The notes under the pieces: model-generated | Database searches by the model: none | The model's input: the letters and a program-made list of their open reading frames with translations, nothing else | Told to the model about the DNA's origin: nothing | Shown: piece by piece, positions 19,386 through 29,750 of the stretch | How positions within the stretch are numbered: the stretch's first letter is position 1 | Layout: each line of letters opens with the position of its first letter | Position numbers and translations under genes: made by a program | Assembly: GCA_963798435.1 (NCBI GenBank) | Contig: CAWCTF010000004.1 | Span: forward strand, 372,001-436,000 | Source of the DNA: JALHST01 sp963798435 | GTDB taxonomy: Bacteria > Bacteroidota > Bacteroidia > Flavobacteriales > Flavobacteriaceae | Reading direction: 5' to 3' | DNA: 64,000 nucleotides

Positions 19386-19759
19386 TATTTGCGTTTTTGG
19401 ATTTGAGTGCCAACTATTATAATCTTTGAATAAATACTAAAATTTAGTTATTGTCAGGGAGAGAAAAATAGTAACTCAATTGCAGCTAAAAATATTTCAT
19501 AAGGTTAAATTGCTTAACCGATCAATAGGGTAAATATTATAAAAACAAGATAACCAAAAAGAATAAACAGAATTACTTCAATCCAATTGATTTTCTTCTT
19601 GGGCATGGACTTTAAGTCTGGATTGATTAATTTTAAGGCTTGATTTAACAAGATAATTTTGAGGTATTAGACTCATTCAAAGTAACTTCTAAATACATCA
19701 ATGCAAATTAAGTATAGAATGCTTAATATAGACACAAGCATTCCCTTTTTAAAATAATT
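19386..19759. other. Left-end island region, mostly non-coding
   Basis: AT-rich DNA between the terminal repeat and the FG-GAP gene. The only possible gene is a 30-codon membrane peptide (19514-19606). No other structure was recognised. Confidence 0.5.
19514..19606 (-). CDS. Possible 30-aa single-pass membrane peptide
   Basis: ATG frame with a positively charged start (MPKKKINW) and then one strongly hydrophobic segment (VILFILFGYLVFIIFTLLIG) up to the stop. The shape is that of small membrane peptides, but there is no clear ribosome-binding site, so it may be chance in AT-rich DNA. Confidence 0.3.
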   Translation of the reverse strand: MPKKKINWIEVILFILFGYLVFIIFTLLIG

Positions 19760-22166
19760 TTATCGTTTAAGTGTAAAATGGGAACTAAATGACAAATTGT
19801 TTCCCTCATAAAAATAGTCAACTCGGTACCAATAATCGGTTGAGGGCATCTTAGTCCCATTATATTCCCCATTCCAATTTGGCCTATCTGGGGTTAAAAT
19901 GGCAATAAGTTTTCCATATCGGTCAAAAACCTGGAGCGTATATTCACAATCATTTATGGTTTCTAAATTCCAATAATCATTGACACCATCATTGTTAGGG
20001 GTAAAAAATTTTTTTGTTCTAAAACATTTTAAATCATCATTCGTACAGATTAATTCTATCGATGTCAATGAGTTTGTGCAGTTTGAGAAGTTTTGTGAAA
20101 TGGTTATATCTGTGTATATCCCAGAATCGAGCCCCAGAATTTGTATTTCGCCATTTGCATTTGATATTTCATTAAAGGTTTGGTCCAAAGAATTATATTG
20201 AAAGGATAAAGAATATTGAGTATTAGGAATTAAATTTTGGATTTTTATACTTCCATCCAGGCTTTCACAAGTAGTTGGGTCGGTTGTCGAAATCTGCAAA
20301 TCCGAACTAGTCCCATAAAGTTTTATTTGTCCCAAATTATCCGTACAACCAGTCGATGCTTCGGTTATAATCAAATCTTCAAAATCGCCTGATGCCAATC
20401 CAACTATAAAAACTTGACCATTTGAATCGGAGATCAAATCAACTGTTTCCAGGGTTGAATTTATAACGTAAGTAATGGAGTAAAGTACGTTTTGTGCTAA
20501 ATTTGAAATGGAAATACTTCCGTCCAAAGTTTCACATGATGTTGGATTCTTAGTTGTAACCTGAGCATCTAAATTTGTAGCAGTCAGAGTTGCTATTCCC
20601 AAATTATCCATACATCCAGTTAGCACGTCAATTACGGTAATATCTTCATAAGTACCAGACCCCAGATCGGTAATTTGTAGTTCGCCATTTGGGTCGGATA
20701 TTAAATCCAATGTAGACGAAATGCCGTTATTTTGATAATTAATTGTAAAATTCGAAGAAGGGCTAACGTCTGAAATCCTGATTACTCCATCATTGGTTCC
20801 ACATGATGACGGATCAATAACTTCAGACAATGTGTAGGACACTTCACCTAAATTTAAAATCCAAACGGCTCCTTTCTGAAAGCCATTTTCGCTATCGTGA
20901 TATGCTCCAACTGCAACGCTGACATTTGCGCCATTTTTCAATAGTGTCACCGCTCCCCCAAAAAAGTCCCCATCGTTTAACTTTCCAGAAAAACAATTTT
21001 CAGCGTATGTATATAAATGTTCTTCGGAAACGGTTCCATTTGTGTTTAGTTCGATTATAAAGAAAGCGCCTGTTGGCACAGAAAGTGTTGGATTTATTTG
21101 CCTCAAGGCCCCAACTATTATTTCGATTTTACCATCATTGTCGATATCGGTAACACCATCAATTGATTCACCGAAAATAGCATTTCCTGATAATTGACTA
21201 GTTAAACCTCCAGTCAAATTTGATACCTTTTGGTAATTTTTAACCGTGCCATCAGAATTCAAGAATAAAACATAGAAACTTCCGGAATTTGCCAATTGAT
21301 CATCATCCCTATAACTACCTACGACAAGGTCAGTCACACCATCACCATCCAAATCTCCAATATTTAGGACAGATCCACCAAAGTAATCTTCAAAGCCTAG
21401 TGGTTCAGTAAATCCTCCTTGTGTATCACTAATTTTTTGATAACTATTAACTGTAAAATCAGAATTCATAAATAGAATCCATACGGCACCTCTAGCAGAA
21501 CCACCATCAGCATCTCTTCGCGAACCTACGGCCAAATCGTCAATTCCATCCGAATTTAAATCTCCAATATTCTCAATATCGGTACCGAATATCGCATCTC
21601 CATTAATAAACCCTGTAAAATTACCAGCCGTATCGCTTATTTTCGAATACGAATTCACTGTCCCATCATTATTTAGGCTTAATATCCACACTGCGCCGTG
21701 CCAAAAGCCACCATCCCCATCATAATCAGCAGTTACCGCTAATTCTATCAGGCCATCATTATTCATATCCCCTAAATTTGCCACACCACCACCAAATCTG
21801 TCTTCATTATCCAAAACACCATTAAAATTCCCACTGGTATTGCTTATCTTTCGTATAAGAAATTACCATATCATTGGTATCAAGAAATAAAATCCAAACG
21901 GCACCTTTATTAGATCCTCCGTCATCATCTCCATATGCTCCAACCGCAAGGTCATTTGTGCCATTACCATCGATATCTCCAATGTTTTCGATTGAAATTG
22001 CCCATGAGTCGTCGATATTTAAAAGACCATTAAACCCTCCATGTAGTTCATTTATTTTCTGATAAGAGGCAACAGTGTAATTTTGGGGAAAGCAGAGGTT
22101 TATTCCAAAAAATATCAGGATAATGGGAAGTATTTTATAAAGTGCTCCTTTTCTTAGTACGCTCAT
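19760..22166 (-). pseudogene. FG-GAP/VCBS-repeat surface protein with T9SS type B sorting domain, one frameshift
   Basis: The ATG at 22166 starts a signal peptide (ILPIILIFFGINLCFPQ) and a first FG-GAP repeat (SIENIGDIDGNGTNDLAVGA). A +1 shift near 21850 (TCTTATACGAAAGATAAGC) then breaks the frame, and the downstream frame resumes at ISNTSGNF. Roughly six FG-GAP repeats with Ca-binding-like DxDxDG loops follow, then three Ig-like repeats (ATLTATNLDAQVTTKNPTSC type), then a ~90-residue T9SS type B (CHU_C/gliding) C-terminal signal, FFTPNNDGVNDYWNLETI to the end. Removing one base restores an ~800-aa secreted, surface-attached protein. As it stands, the sorted domain is severed from its signal peptide. 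Confidence 0.8.
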
Positions 22167-22386
22167 GGTTTCATAATTCTTGGAAAATAATAAAGCAATT
22201 ATAAAATATTTTGCCAGAAAAAACTTTAATCAATTTTGCAAATTCATTTCAGCATTCATTTATAATAGTAACTAAATTGAATTATGGTGTCTAGTGGTTT
22301 ATTTGAACCCAACGGGTGAATCCTAATAATATTGTTTTATTTAAGTACATTTGGTGTTTAAATGATTCGTGTAATTTTTCCTGCAA

Positions 22387-23280
22387 ATGAGCTTATTTCA
22401 TAATATTATTTATGCCCCAAAAATTAATTGGTTGATTAGAAATATTAATTATTTGTTGTCTCCTTTTTTGCCGAACAAAACAAAGATTCATCCATCTGGA
22501 ATATTGAAGGTTAACTTAAAGAACAAGTTGTTTTTTAATTTAAAAACGAACCAAACAAGTTTTTTAACCCGAGAACTATTTTGGAAAAAAGCTGAAAATT
22601 TCGAATATACCACCATTTTTATGGGATTAGTAAAAAAGGTAGAAACCTTTTTTGACATCGGGGCAAATATTGGATACTATAGTATTTTAGGTTGTAAAAT
22701 TAACCCTGCTCTCAAGGTTTATGCTTTTGAGCCATCAATAGGGGTAATGATTTATATGTGTGAAAATCTGAAAATAAACAACATGTTAGACAATGTATTA
22801 GTTGAACCAATTGCATTATCAGATGTAGGTGGAACTATCGATTTTTATGAGATGAGGAATTTGAAATTTCCGACTATATATAATCTATCTGGGGAACATA
22901 ATATTGGGACTAAAAAGGGCAGAACCACCAACAAAGTATCCACTGAGTCAACTACACTTGACGAATATGTGGAAAATAATAATATTAGTAATATAGATTT
23001 AATAAAATTGGATACGGAAGGCGCTGAGTATCAAATATTACTTGGCGCGGAGGAAACCATCAACAAGTATAAACCAATTATTATTTGTGAAACATTGTTC
23101 AATAAAATTGAAACGGAGCTGGATTTAATAATGAGGAAGCATGATTATGGATTTTATAATCACAACGATAAGGGTTTAATCAACGTGAAAACCATTGTCA
23201 GAAATCAGGATGATGGTGTGCGAAATTGTTTTTTTGTGCCTAAAGAAAAGGTACATTTAATCGAAGAATGGATTGTATAA
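22387..23280 (+). CDS. FkbM-family SAM-dependent methyltransferase
   Basis: O-methyltransferase-like enzyme of the FkbM family. Rossmann motif I reads FFDIGANIGYYSIL (residues ~90-103), followed by VYAFEPSIGVM (acidic motif II) and the family signature LDEYVENNNISNIDLIKLDTEGAEYQILLGA. Its 297 aa is a normal length. FkbM enzymes typically methylate sugars of surface glycans or natural products; the substrate here is unknown. It is one of the few intact cargo genes in the island. AT-rich codon use matches its neighbours. Confidence 0.85.
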   Translation: MSLFHNIIYAPKINWLIRNINYLLSPFLPNKTKIHPSGILKVNLKNKLFFNLKTNQTSFLTRELFWKKAENFEYTTIFMGLVKKVETFFDIGANIGYYSILGCKINPALKVYAFEPSIGVMIYMCENLKINNMLDNVLVEPIALSDVGGTIDFYEMRNLKFPTIYNLSGEHNIGTKKGRTTNKVSTESTTLDEYVENNNISNIDLIKLDTEGAEYQILLGAEETINKYKPIIICETLFNKIETELDLIMRKHDYGFYNHNDKGLINVKTIVRNQDDGVRNCFFVPKEKVHLIEEWIV

Positions 23281-23321
23281 AAATTAGGTCTATTTAAAAA
23301 GTACATTATAGTACTGAGCAA

Positions 23322-23976
23322 TTAAATATTTAGGCAATTCTTGTCTTTATAGAAAACCGAGGTACACCATGAATGTGCACTAATAGGGCCCATACCGTAA
23401 AAATCAATTCGGTTAAAGCCTTTTGAAACAAGAAATTCGTACGCTTCAGAGTATTGAGGCCTATCTGAATTATCCCAAATGATTACTCCATCCTCTTTCA
23501 GGGCCCTTAAAGAATTCAAGGTACAACAGACCCTTTCACGACCATCAATTACAATCATATCAAATAGTTTATCATAATTAAGGATTTCTTTCTGATAACT
23601 TTTGGACTCAAGATCTTTAGAGATATATGTGATATTGGGTAATGATATAAATTTGTTTTTCATTTGCGAAAACCACTTACTGTCATGTTCTACAGAAACA
23701 ATTTTCCGGACTTTTTTACTGAACCAAATCGTTGAATTGCCACTGCCATATTCGAAAATCACATGATCACCGGTTAATTTAGGGCCAAGAAAATAAATGA
23801 AACTATATGTAAACCAAGGCAACTCCTCACCGTCTTGTATCGATTGGTAATCTTGTGACCACACTTTTTTTCCAACCAGATTTTGAAAGATGATTTTTTT
23901 GTAAAAAATAAAATCCTGCAATCAACCTGCCAATTGAAGTAGACTGCACTAATTTTAGAATTGGCTCTTTAACCAT
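23322..23976 (-). pseudogene. Class I SAM-dependent methyltransferase, frameshifted in an A7 tract
   Basis: The ATG at 23976 opens MVKEPILKLVQSTSIGRL and runs to HLSKSGWKK. Coding then continues in the next frame from KVWSQDYQSIQDGEELPW to 23322. The junction is a run of seven A on the coding strand near 23865; six A restore SGWKKVWSQDY. The methyltransferase core has FEYGSGNSTIWFSKKV (motif I), VEHDSKWF (motif II) and MIVIDGRER (catalytic-side Asp). The downstream frame alone begins with a TTG immediately after a stop, so it is not an independent gene. Options are a pseudogene, transcriptional slippage in A7, or a homopolymer error. It converges on FkbM, forming a two-methyltransferase pair. 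Confidence 0.75.
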
Positions 23977-24290
23977 ATTTGATTCTTATAACAATAGACT
24001 TGATAATTTCTATTTCCTTATGAAATTCTTATTTAAGTTTTTCAGGGTCTTCAAACTATTTGAGCGAAGTTATGTAAAAGATTTAGTAGTAATTAATAAT
24101 CTTAGCCGTAGCACTTCCCATTTATAGTTTACAAACAATATCGTCAATAAATATATCCCAATGTAATTAATTCAAGCCAGATTGGAATTGAATTAGAGAA
24201 TTAATGAGAGATAAATCCCTTAACCTTACAATTTTGAAGGAAAAGGAGTACAGATTATCGAATTATTTACTGAAATACTGCTTCTTTGCC

Positions 24291-24298
24291 TAGATTTG
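24291..24298 (+). promoter_or_regulatory. Candidate -7 promoter element (TAGATTTG) of the BspA-like gene
   Basis: TAGATTTG ends 19 bp before ATG 24317. The surrounding TTGCCTAGATTTG is identical to the sequence in front of the first barrel gene at 7.07 kb. Confidence 0.45.
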
Positions 24299-24316
24299 GC
24301 GCTTATCACAAATTTT

Positions 24317-26388
24317 ATGAATAAAATAGCCTTAACCTCACTTTCTCTATTATTTATTGTACTTACAAATGCTCAAACAGAATTCATTACCACTTGGAAG
24401 ACTGATAATCCAGGGGTTTCGGGTGATGACCAAATCTCCATACCAACTTTCTCTGGCGGGACTTATGATTATACGATAGATTGGGGAGATGGCCTTTCGG
24501 ATTCAAATGTTACCGGAAACATTACGCATACCTACGCAGCCGCCGGAACGTATCAAGTGTCCATTAGTGGAACTTTTCCAAGAATTTATTTTAATAATTA
24601 CGCCATAGGTCCCATTCCCGATCAAGGTGACGAAAATAAAATTGTTTCAATAGATCAATGGGGCGAATTAGAGTGGTCATCAATGGATGGTGCCTTCGTG
24701 GGATGTAGTAATTTGGATATGTTGGCTACCGATTTGCCCGATTTATCGAATGTAAATTCAGCAATTGGAATGTTTCGTTTTTGTAAAAATTTAAAGGGAA
24801 ATAATTCAATGGAGGACTGGAATGTTTCTTCCATAACAATTTTTGCGGCAATGTTTGATGGGGCAATTCTTTTCTAACCAAAACATCGGCAATTGGGATG
24901 TCTCCAATGCAACCAGTTTGGGAAGTATGTTTTCAGGAGCGAAGACTTTTAATCAAAATCTAAATTCTTGGGATGTTTCCAAGGTGTTACATTTTGATTC
25001 TATGTTTACAAGTGCTTCCAATTTTAATCAACCATTAAATTCTTGGCATGTAGACAATGCCGAAACCATGTTTTTTATGTTTGCCTATGCTACTGCATTC
25101 AATCAAGAAATCGGTAATTGGAATCTATCAAAAGTGTATGATATAATAAAATATTTTAGCGGCTATTCTTCATTTAATTAGGATATTTCACAATGGAATT
25201 TAGCAAGTGCGACTGATTTTGGGGGCATGTTTGCCTTAGCACAAAATTTTAATCAAGATTTGAGCTCTTGAAATACTCTCACGTTATTGATATGGGATCA
25301 ATGTTTTTGGAAGCAACTTCATTCGATCAAAATCTAGGAAATTGGAATATTGAAAATGTAACTAAATTGAATAATTTCTTAAAGGATCCAAGTTGTCATT
25401 TGAAAAATTATGATTTAACCTTAAAAGGTTGGTCCGAACAAAACCTTAAGACCGACATCAATTTTCACGGGGGCACAAGCAATACTGCGAGGCTTCCGAC
25501 GCTAGGCAATTGATTATAGACACTTATGGTTGGACATTTACCGATGGTGGAAAACTACCGTTTTGTGGTGAAGACAATGATGCCGACGGCGTACTTGACC
25601 AGAATGATGTTTGTTTAAATACAAGACCCAATGTTACAGTGGATGAAAAGGGTTGCGAGATTATTTCCAATAATGCGATTACCGTTTATAATGTAGCACC
25701 AAGCTGCCGGGGAGTTTCAAATGCCGGTATCCGGATTTCCAGTTCATTAATTGACTATTCTTTTGATATAAGTATCATTGGAACTTATTCAGAGGACTAT
25801 TTGGGAGTTTCCTTGAACGATCCTTTTGAGATAAAGGATTTATCACCAGGTTTATATACTTTAAATATTTCAATTCCGGAAATTTCATATTCCCAAACCT
25901 ATGGAGTCAATATTAACGAAGGTAGTCCAATTTCCGGGAAACGTGAAAACTTGGATGCCCAACTAAAAAGTGTTTCTTATACGGTTCAAGGAAGCTATTC
26001 ATACAAATTGGATATCAACGGTAAGGAAAAGACTTTTGACTTTGATTCTAAAGGCCTGAATCGGATACTTCTTAACGACTTGTCCATATTTAATTCAATT
26101 TCCATTTCAGGGGAAAGTGATTGTCAAGGCATTATTAAAGATTCATTTAATTTTGCCGATGGAATTGTTATGTATCCTATCGTTACCAGGGATAAGGCTT
26201 TTATAGAAGGTTTAGATGAGGAAAGTATCGTAGAGGTGTACGATGTCACCGGGCGACTATTATTTCAAAAAAAACTTACTAGAAATGAACACCAAGCTTT
26301 AGATTTTGAAACATTCGACTCTGGCATATATCCTGTAAGGATTATATCAAAAGATAATACCAAAACCTTTAAGATTATAAAACAATGA
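24317..26388 (+). pseudogene. BspA-like (DUF285) surface protein with T9SS type A domain, multiply disrupted
   Basis: ATG 24317 gives the signal peptide MNKIALTSLSLLFIVLTNAQ, then a PKD-like segment (YDYTIDWGDGLSDSN) and BspA-type repeats (FNQNIGNWDVSNATSLGSMF form). Four lesions are seen: an inserted T near 24877 (F-NQNIGNWD resumes in the next frame), a TAG at 25179 where FNQDISQWN is expected (CAG to TAG), a lost G near 25270 (SSW), and a lost T near 25487 (NYCEASDARQ). The last frame carries a thrombospondin-type-3-like DxDxDG segment and a C-terminal T9SS type A signal (VEVYDVTGRLLFQKKL...SGIYPVRII). Mixed insertion, deletion and nonsense changes make a true pseudogene likely. Confidence 0.85.
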
Positions 26389-27113
26389 CAAACGTTATGA
26401 AAGTAAACATCATTCTCTTATCCTTGTTTATCTTCGGGTTAAATTCTTGTGGAAAATCAGATGATAGCGGAGTAGATAACGTACTGATCGAAATTCCAGC
26501 TATGGCTCAAGGTGTTTTTCCAATAAATGGCGAGCCTTGTGCCGATATCGAGTCAATTTCCGGAGAACCTTTAAAGGTTTCCGTCCGTTTTCAATGGACT
26601 TCTGCGGAATTTGCCAACAACTACAATCTTATGGTATTCGAATCCCTAAATGAAATTTACAATGAAACGTTCATGTCGTTGGAGGCCGATGTAATATTAG
26701 ATAGAGGAAAAACCTATACCTGGACTGTCACTTCTAAGAATAGTGATGGCGAGACCGGAAGCGACACAAATTCCTTTACAACCCCTGGAGAACCTGTGGG
26801 CAACTACGTACCTTATGCCGCCGTGATTTCAGTGGAATTCAATACAACAACATCTGATATGGATGTCTCCTGGATAGGTAACGATGAAGATGGGGATACC
26901 TTGACTTATAATGTTTCAGTCATAGAAAATAATAATTTACTAATTGAGTTTACTAACTTGACTATTGATTTTTTAAATTCGATACCCTATACTCCAACAA
27001 CTTCTTATACTGTTGAGGTTGTATGTAAGGATAATTTTGGAAATTTTTCAATATCTAGACATACTGAAGACAGCACCAAATTAGGCCGATTATTTTTTAA
27101 TTTGTTGACTTAA
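26385..27113 (+). CDS. Lipoprotein with fibronectin-III-like domains
   Basis: Overlaps the end of the BspA-like gene by 4 bp (ATGA), so it was probably co-transcribed. Residues 5-22 are MKVNIILLSLFIFGLNSC, a lipoprotein signal; a second ATG at 26397 is an equally good start. Two Ig/FN3-like beta-domains follow (RFQWTSAEFANNYNLMVFES; MDVSWIGNDEDGDTLTYNV). The C-terminus (HTEDSTKLGRLFFNLLT) does not look like a domain end, so the 3' end may be altered. Similar small lipoproteins accompany T9SS surface proteins and may anchor or accompany them; this is inference. Confidence 0.65.
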   Translation: MTNVMKVNIILLSLFIFGLNSCGKSDDSGVDNVLIEIPAMAQGVFPINGEPCADIESISGEPLKVSVRFQWTSAEFANNYNLMVFESLNEIYNETFMSLEADVILDRGKTYTWTVTSKNSDGETGSDTNSFTTPGEPVGNYVPYAAVISVEFNTTTSDMDVSWIGNDEDGDTLTYNVSVIENNNLLIEFTNLTIDFLNSIPYTPTTSYTVEVVCKDNFGNFSISRHTEDSTKLGRLFFNLLT

Positions 27114-27448
27114 CTAATTTGATTGTGCCGATCCTTTGGTCAAGCACAAAAGAATAAGTGGCGAAAAGGTACTATATCTCCCCTTCCTACATTTCGTGTT
27201 TCTAATTTCCTTCTGAATAGCGTGTTGCATTATTTTCGACAATTCCACAAATACATTGAATATTCCCTAAATATTGAATTTATCATAGCGTTAAAATTTC
27301 TTTCGCTTCCTTTTGTTCATATCTGACCTCATAATTTGACCCTTAATCTCATTGCTGATATTTTTCTTTGGTTTTAATACAGTTTTAGAAAGAGGAATAT
27401 AGGTAAGTGCAAATCTTGATCTAGTCAATACGAATAAAAAAACAAATT
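27114..27448. other. Non-coding junction between cargo and mobility module
   Basis: AT-rich DNA with no supportable gene. It marks the change from AT-rich cargo to the more G+C-rich replication-like module. A frame at 27123-27326 was judged spurious. Confidence 0.5.
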
Positions 27449-27739
27449 ATGGACGAGCAAAAAAATATGGTGGAACTTCTGAAAGACATTAAAGTCCTTC
27501 TTTCCCACACCAAGAAAGTGATGAACGTGGACGATCTGGCCGCCTATACAGGACTCTCCAAAAGCAAGATCTACAAGCTGACACAGTTGAAGCTTATCCC
27601 AATGGGAAACAACCCGCATATCCGCCAGAAATTCTTCTACAAGGACACGATCGATGCCTGGTTGATGGGAAATCCGGATCTATCGGACGAAAGCCTGGAA
27701 CACCTTTTCAATGAGTCCCTATTGAAGAACAGGAAATAA
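27449..27739 (+). CDS. Excisionase/MerR-like helix-turn-helix protein
   Basis: A 96-aa DNA-binding protein with an HTH_17-type domain: MNVDDLAAYTGLSKSKIYKL (residues ~30-49), then GNNPHIRQKFFYKDTIDAWL, the wing that follows in excisionase-like proteins. A coiled-coil-like N-terminus (MDEQKNMVELLKDIKVLL) is common in Bacteroidota mobile elements. Its stop codon directly abuts the start of the next gene (27740), so translation is likely coupled. The probable role is directing excision or regulating the element's module. Confidence 0.75.
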   Translation: MDEQKNMVELLKDIKVLLSHTKKVMNVDDLAAYTGLSKSKIYKLTQLKLIPMGNNPHIRQKFFYKDTIDAWLMGNPDLSDESLEHLFNESLLKNRK

Positions 27740-28210
27740 ATGAAATTCCCCTGTATTATGAAACTATCGGAGCGGAATTTTCAGGGCATCTGGATACCGA
27801 GGACGATCTATCTGAATCCGGAAGTGAACTGGTACGCGAAGATCCTGTTTCTGGAGATCCACAGCTTTACCGAAAACGGCAGGGAGTGCTATATGTCCAA
27901 CAAGTACATCGCTTCCTTTCTCCATATTTCCGAAAGACAGGTCACAAGGTACATTTCAGAACTAAAATCCATGGGCTGGATAGCGGAAACGTCCTTTAAC
28001 GGAAGAAAACGCTATCTCAAAAGTCTGTTGCGTTTTGGTCCTGAATCGGGCTACCCTGCCCCGACAAAAGTGTCCGGGCTGCCTAGACAAAATTGTCGAG
28101 GCAGCATTGACAAAAGTGTCTACCATACTAAACAAGAGATAAAACAAGTAACAAAACAATTTACTTTTTTAAAAGAAAAAGAAAAAAATAGAAGTCCAAT
28201 ATTGGAATAG
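27740..28210 (+). CDS. HTH_36-type helix-turn-helix protein (element replication/regulation)
   Basis: The 156-aa product has LSERNFQGIWIPRTIYLNPEV at the start, then a winged-HTH: ECYMSNKYIASFLHISERQV (recognition-helix region, residues ~53-72) and RYISELKSMGWI. These proteins stand between an excisionase-like gene and a DnaC-like ATPase gene in flavobacterial integrative elements and are taken to be replication or maintenance regulators. The C-terminus is polar and Lys-rich and overlaps the presumed start of the ATPase gene. No frame defect was seen. Confidence 0.7.
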   Translation: MKFPCIMKLSERNFQGIWIPRTIYLNPEVNWYAKILFLEIHSFTENGRECYMSNKYIASFLHISERQVTRYISELKSMGWIAETSFNGRKRYLKSLLRFGPESGYPAPTKVSGLPRQNCRGSIDKSVYHTKQEIKQVTKQFTFLKEKEKNRSPILE

Positions 28211-28879
28211 GCGATATGGAAAAGGAAGTTTAGACCGATTTTCAAACAAGCAAACGGAACCAAGGCCGTTATGCGACCCGGGGCTTTTTAAAAAAGTTTT
28301 TTTTAGGGCGGCACAGGAATTTTACGCCAGGGCGGATTCTCGACTTCGAGGTGGACGGAGACAATAAGAATTTCCTGGGCCATTTTTGCAGGTATTGGAA
28401 CCGGGACCTCGGATTCGAGCTTTTGGAAAACATCTCGCTTCGAAAAGGATTGTTGGTCTTCGGGTCCTTCGGGACCGGAAAGACATCGTGCTTCAGGATC
28501 ATCCAGGACATGTCCAAACAATTCGGGCTCAGGGAACTGTGGTTTCCCATCATCAGCACCCAAGAGGTAGTGGCCAAATACAATGAAAACAAGAACAAGG
28601 AAGAGATCATCGAATATTATTCCAAGGGGACGTTCCTATTCGATGACCTGGGTTCGGAAACCGTGGGCAACAATGATCTACGAATATGGAAATGAGGAAA
28701 TATTCGTACTGATCCTGCTCAACCGGTACCGGAATTTTGAAAACCTTGGGACAAAGACGCATATCACGACCAATCTGGACCTTTCCCAAATAGAGGACCG
28801 GTACGGAAGACAGATTTCGGATCGGTTCATACGGATGTTCAACCGTCTAAAATTGGACGGCCCAAGTCGGAGAAAATAG
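28188..28879 (+). pseudogene. DnaC/IstB-like AAA+ ATPase, start codon lost and two frameshifts
   Basis: Coding similarity passes through three frames: EVQYWNRRYGKGSLDRFSNK and GLFKKVFFRAAQEFYARA; then DFEVDGDNKNFLGHFCRYWN with Walker A FGSFGTGKTS and Walker B TFLFDDLGSE; then, after an extra A near 28670, YEYGNEEIFVLILLNRYRNF with the sensor-like THITTNLDLSQIEDRYG and DRFIRMFNRL. Each shift is +1. The first frame has no ATG, GTG or TTG; ATA at 28188 stands where an ATG would fit, so a G-to-A loss of the start is likely. The intact family loads helicase or assists element replication and transposition. It is non-functional as read. Confidence 0.75.
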
Positions 28880-28978
28880 CAGAGAAAAGTAAAAACAGAA
28901 AATCCCGAGGGTTCAATGGCAAACTTCCAAAAAAGGTAATTCCTGAGCGGAATGAAAAAAAGAAGGAATAGCAAGAGG

Positions 28979-29001
28979 GTAACACGCTAAAGCGGTGTTA
29001 C
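28979..29001. repeat. Inverted repeat after the ATPase remnant
   Basis: GTAACAC-GC / GC-GGTGTTAC around a TAAA loop, with one extra base in the right arm. It could be a terminator-like or origin/transfer hairpin; no T-tract follows. Confidence 0.4.
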
Positions 29002-29090
29002 ATGGTTATAATCGCTAGTTAATGGCCTGATATTCTGCAACATAATATGAAGTTTTTGACTCAAAACTACATTTAAGTTGGTATTGATCT

Positions 29091-29144
29091 ATTTGCGGCA
29101 AACCGCCCCAAAACCCCAATAAATAGGCAAAAATTTGCGGCAAA
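29091..29144 (+). repeat. Two 12-bp direct repeats (ATTTGCGGCAAA), iteron-like
   Basis: Copies at 29091-29102 and 29133-29144, 42 bp apart start to start (four helical turns). The first continues into a small GCGG/CCGC hairpin. Two copies are too few to call an origin. Confidence 0.45.
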
Positions 29145-29273
29145 TTACTAATTCCTTAGAAATAGATTTTGAAGACCTTTTACCTGCAGGTCAAGTTTTT
29201 ACCTAAAAAACCGACCTTTGTTTTGATAGAATCATGAGCACGATTCCGTAAAAAAAATCCAGTTCCTGCGGAA

Positions 29274-29299
29274 GTCGAAAATCCTCCGGATTTTTCGAC
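29274..29299. repeat. Inverted repeat GTCGAAAATCC/GGATTTTTCGAC
   Basis: Arms of 11 and 12 bp (one extra T on the right) around a 3-bp centre. There is no poly-T tail, so a protein-binding or processing hairpin is likelier than a terminator. Confidence 0.45.
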
Positions 29300-29346
29300 C
29301 TCCTCGGAACCGCTCCTAAAAGCATAGAGCGTAGAAAAAACGCCCC

Positions 29347-29520
29347 ATGCCTTTATCCTTGCCGGCGGCGGTGACTTACCTAGAACAGAAAGGAATCATC
29401 ATCCCAAATTTATATAAGCTGGTTGCGCCCTATGGAATTTTTGCTGATTCTGCCAAAGGCGGACAGGCGCTTATCTATCGGAATGCTACAAAAATTCCAC
29501 AGGATCCATGCGCAGGTTAG
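29347..29520 (+). CDS. Possible 57-aa fragment, unknown
   Basis: ATG frame with a plausible amphipathic composition (AVTYLEQKGIIIPNLYKLVA). No family was recognised. It may be the tail of a deleted gene in the decayed island. Confidence 0.25.
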   Translation: MPLSLPAAVTYLEQKGIIIPNLYKLVAPYGIFADSAKGGQALIYRNATKIPQDPCAG

Positions 29521-29683
29521 TTATGGTTGGATTTGGGGAGATACATTGCAAATATTTGCCAGTATTTTAATTTAATGGCATATTTTGATTTCTAATATTC
29601 GCCTTAGAATTTTGGAATTGTTAAAAATTGGAGATAGAAAAGCCTTCATTAAATTTATGTTTATATGAGATGCATTGAATCAG

Positions 29684-29716
29684 TTATTTAAGTTTTATCC
29701 CATAAAACTTAAATAA
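29684..29716. promoter_or_regulatory. 15-bp perfect palindrome upstream of the Fic gene (candidate operator)
   Basis: Arms TTATTTAAGTTTTAT and its exact complement around CCC. It ends 27 bp before the TATATTTG -7 element, so it covers the expected -33 region. The Fic product ends in a winged-HTH-like domain that could bind here. No T-tract follows, which argues against a terminator. Confidence 0.55.
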
Positions 29717-29742
29717 TAAACACTCATATTTAAGGTAATACG

Positions 29743-29750
29743 TATATTTG
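29743..29750 (+). promoter_or_regulatory. Candidate -7 element of the Fic gene promoter
   Basis: TATATTTG matches TAnnTTTG, 36 bp before the ATG at 29786. That ATG is preceded by an unusually good AAGGAGAG ribosome-binding site. Confidence 0.5.

Noticed and set aside
23519..23529. Third copy of the GGTACAACA unit
   Set aside because: A single 9-bp match inside the methyltransferase gene, without the tandem arrangement; probably chance.
25268..25513. Separate small proteins in the BspA region
   Set aside because: They are fragments of a single surface protein separated by indels and a stop.
27123..27326. 67-codon frame between lipoprotein and HTH gene
   Set aside because: AT-rich junction, no domain, no ribosome-binding site, atypical composition.
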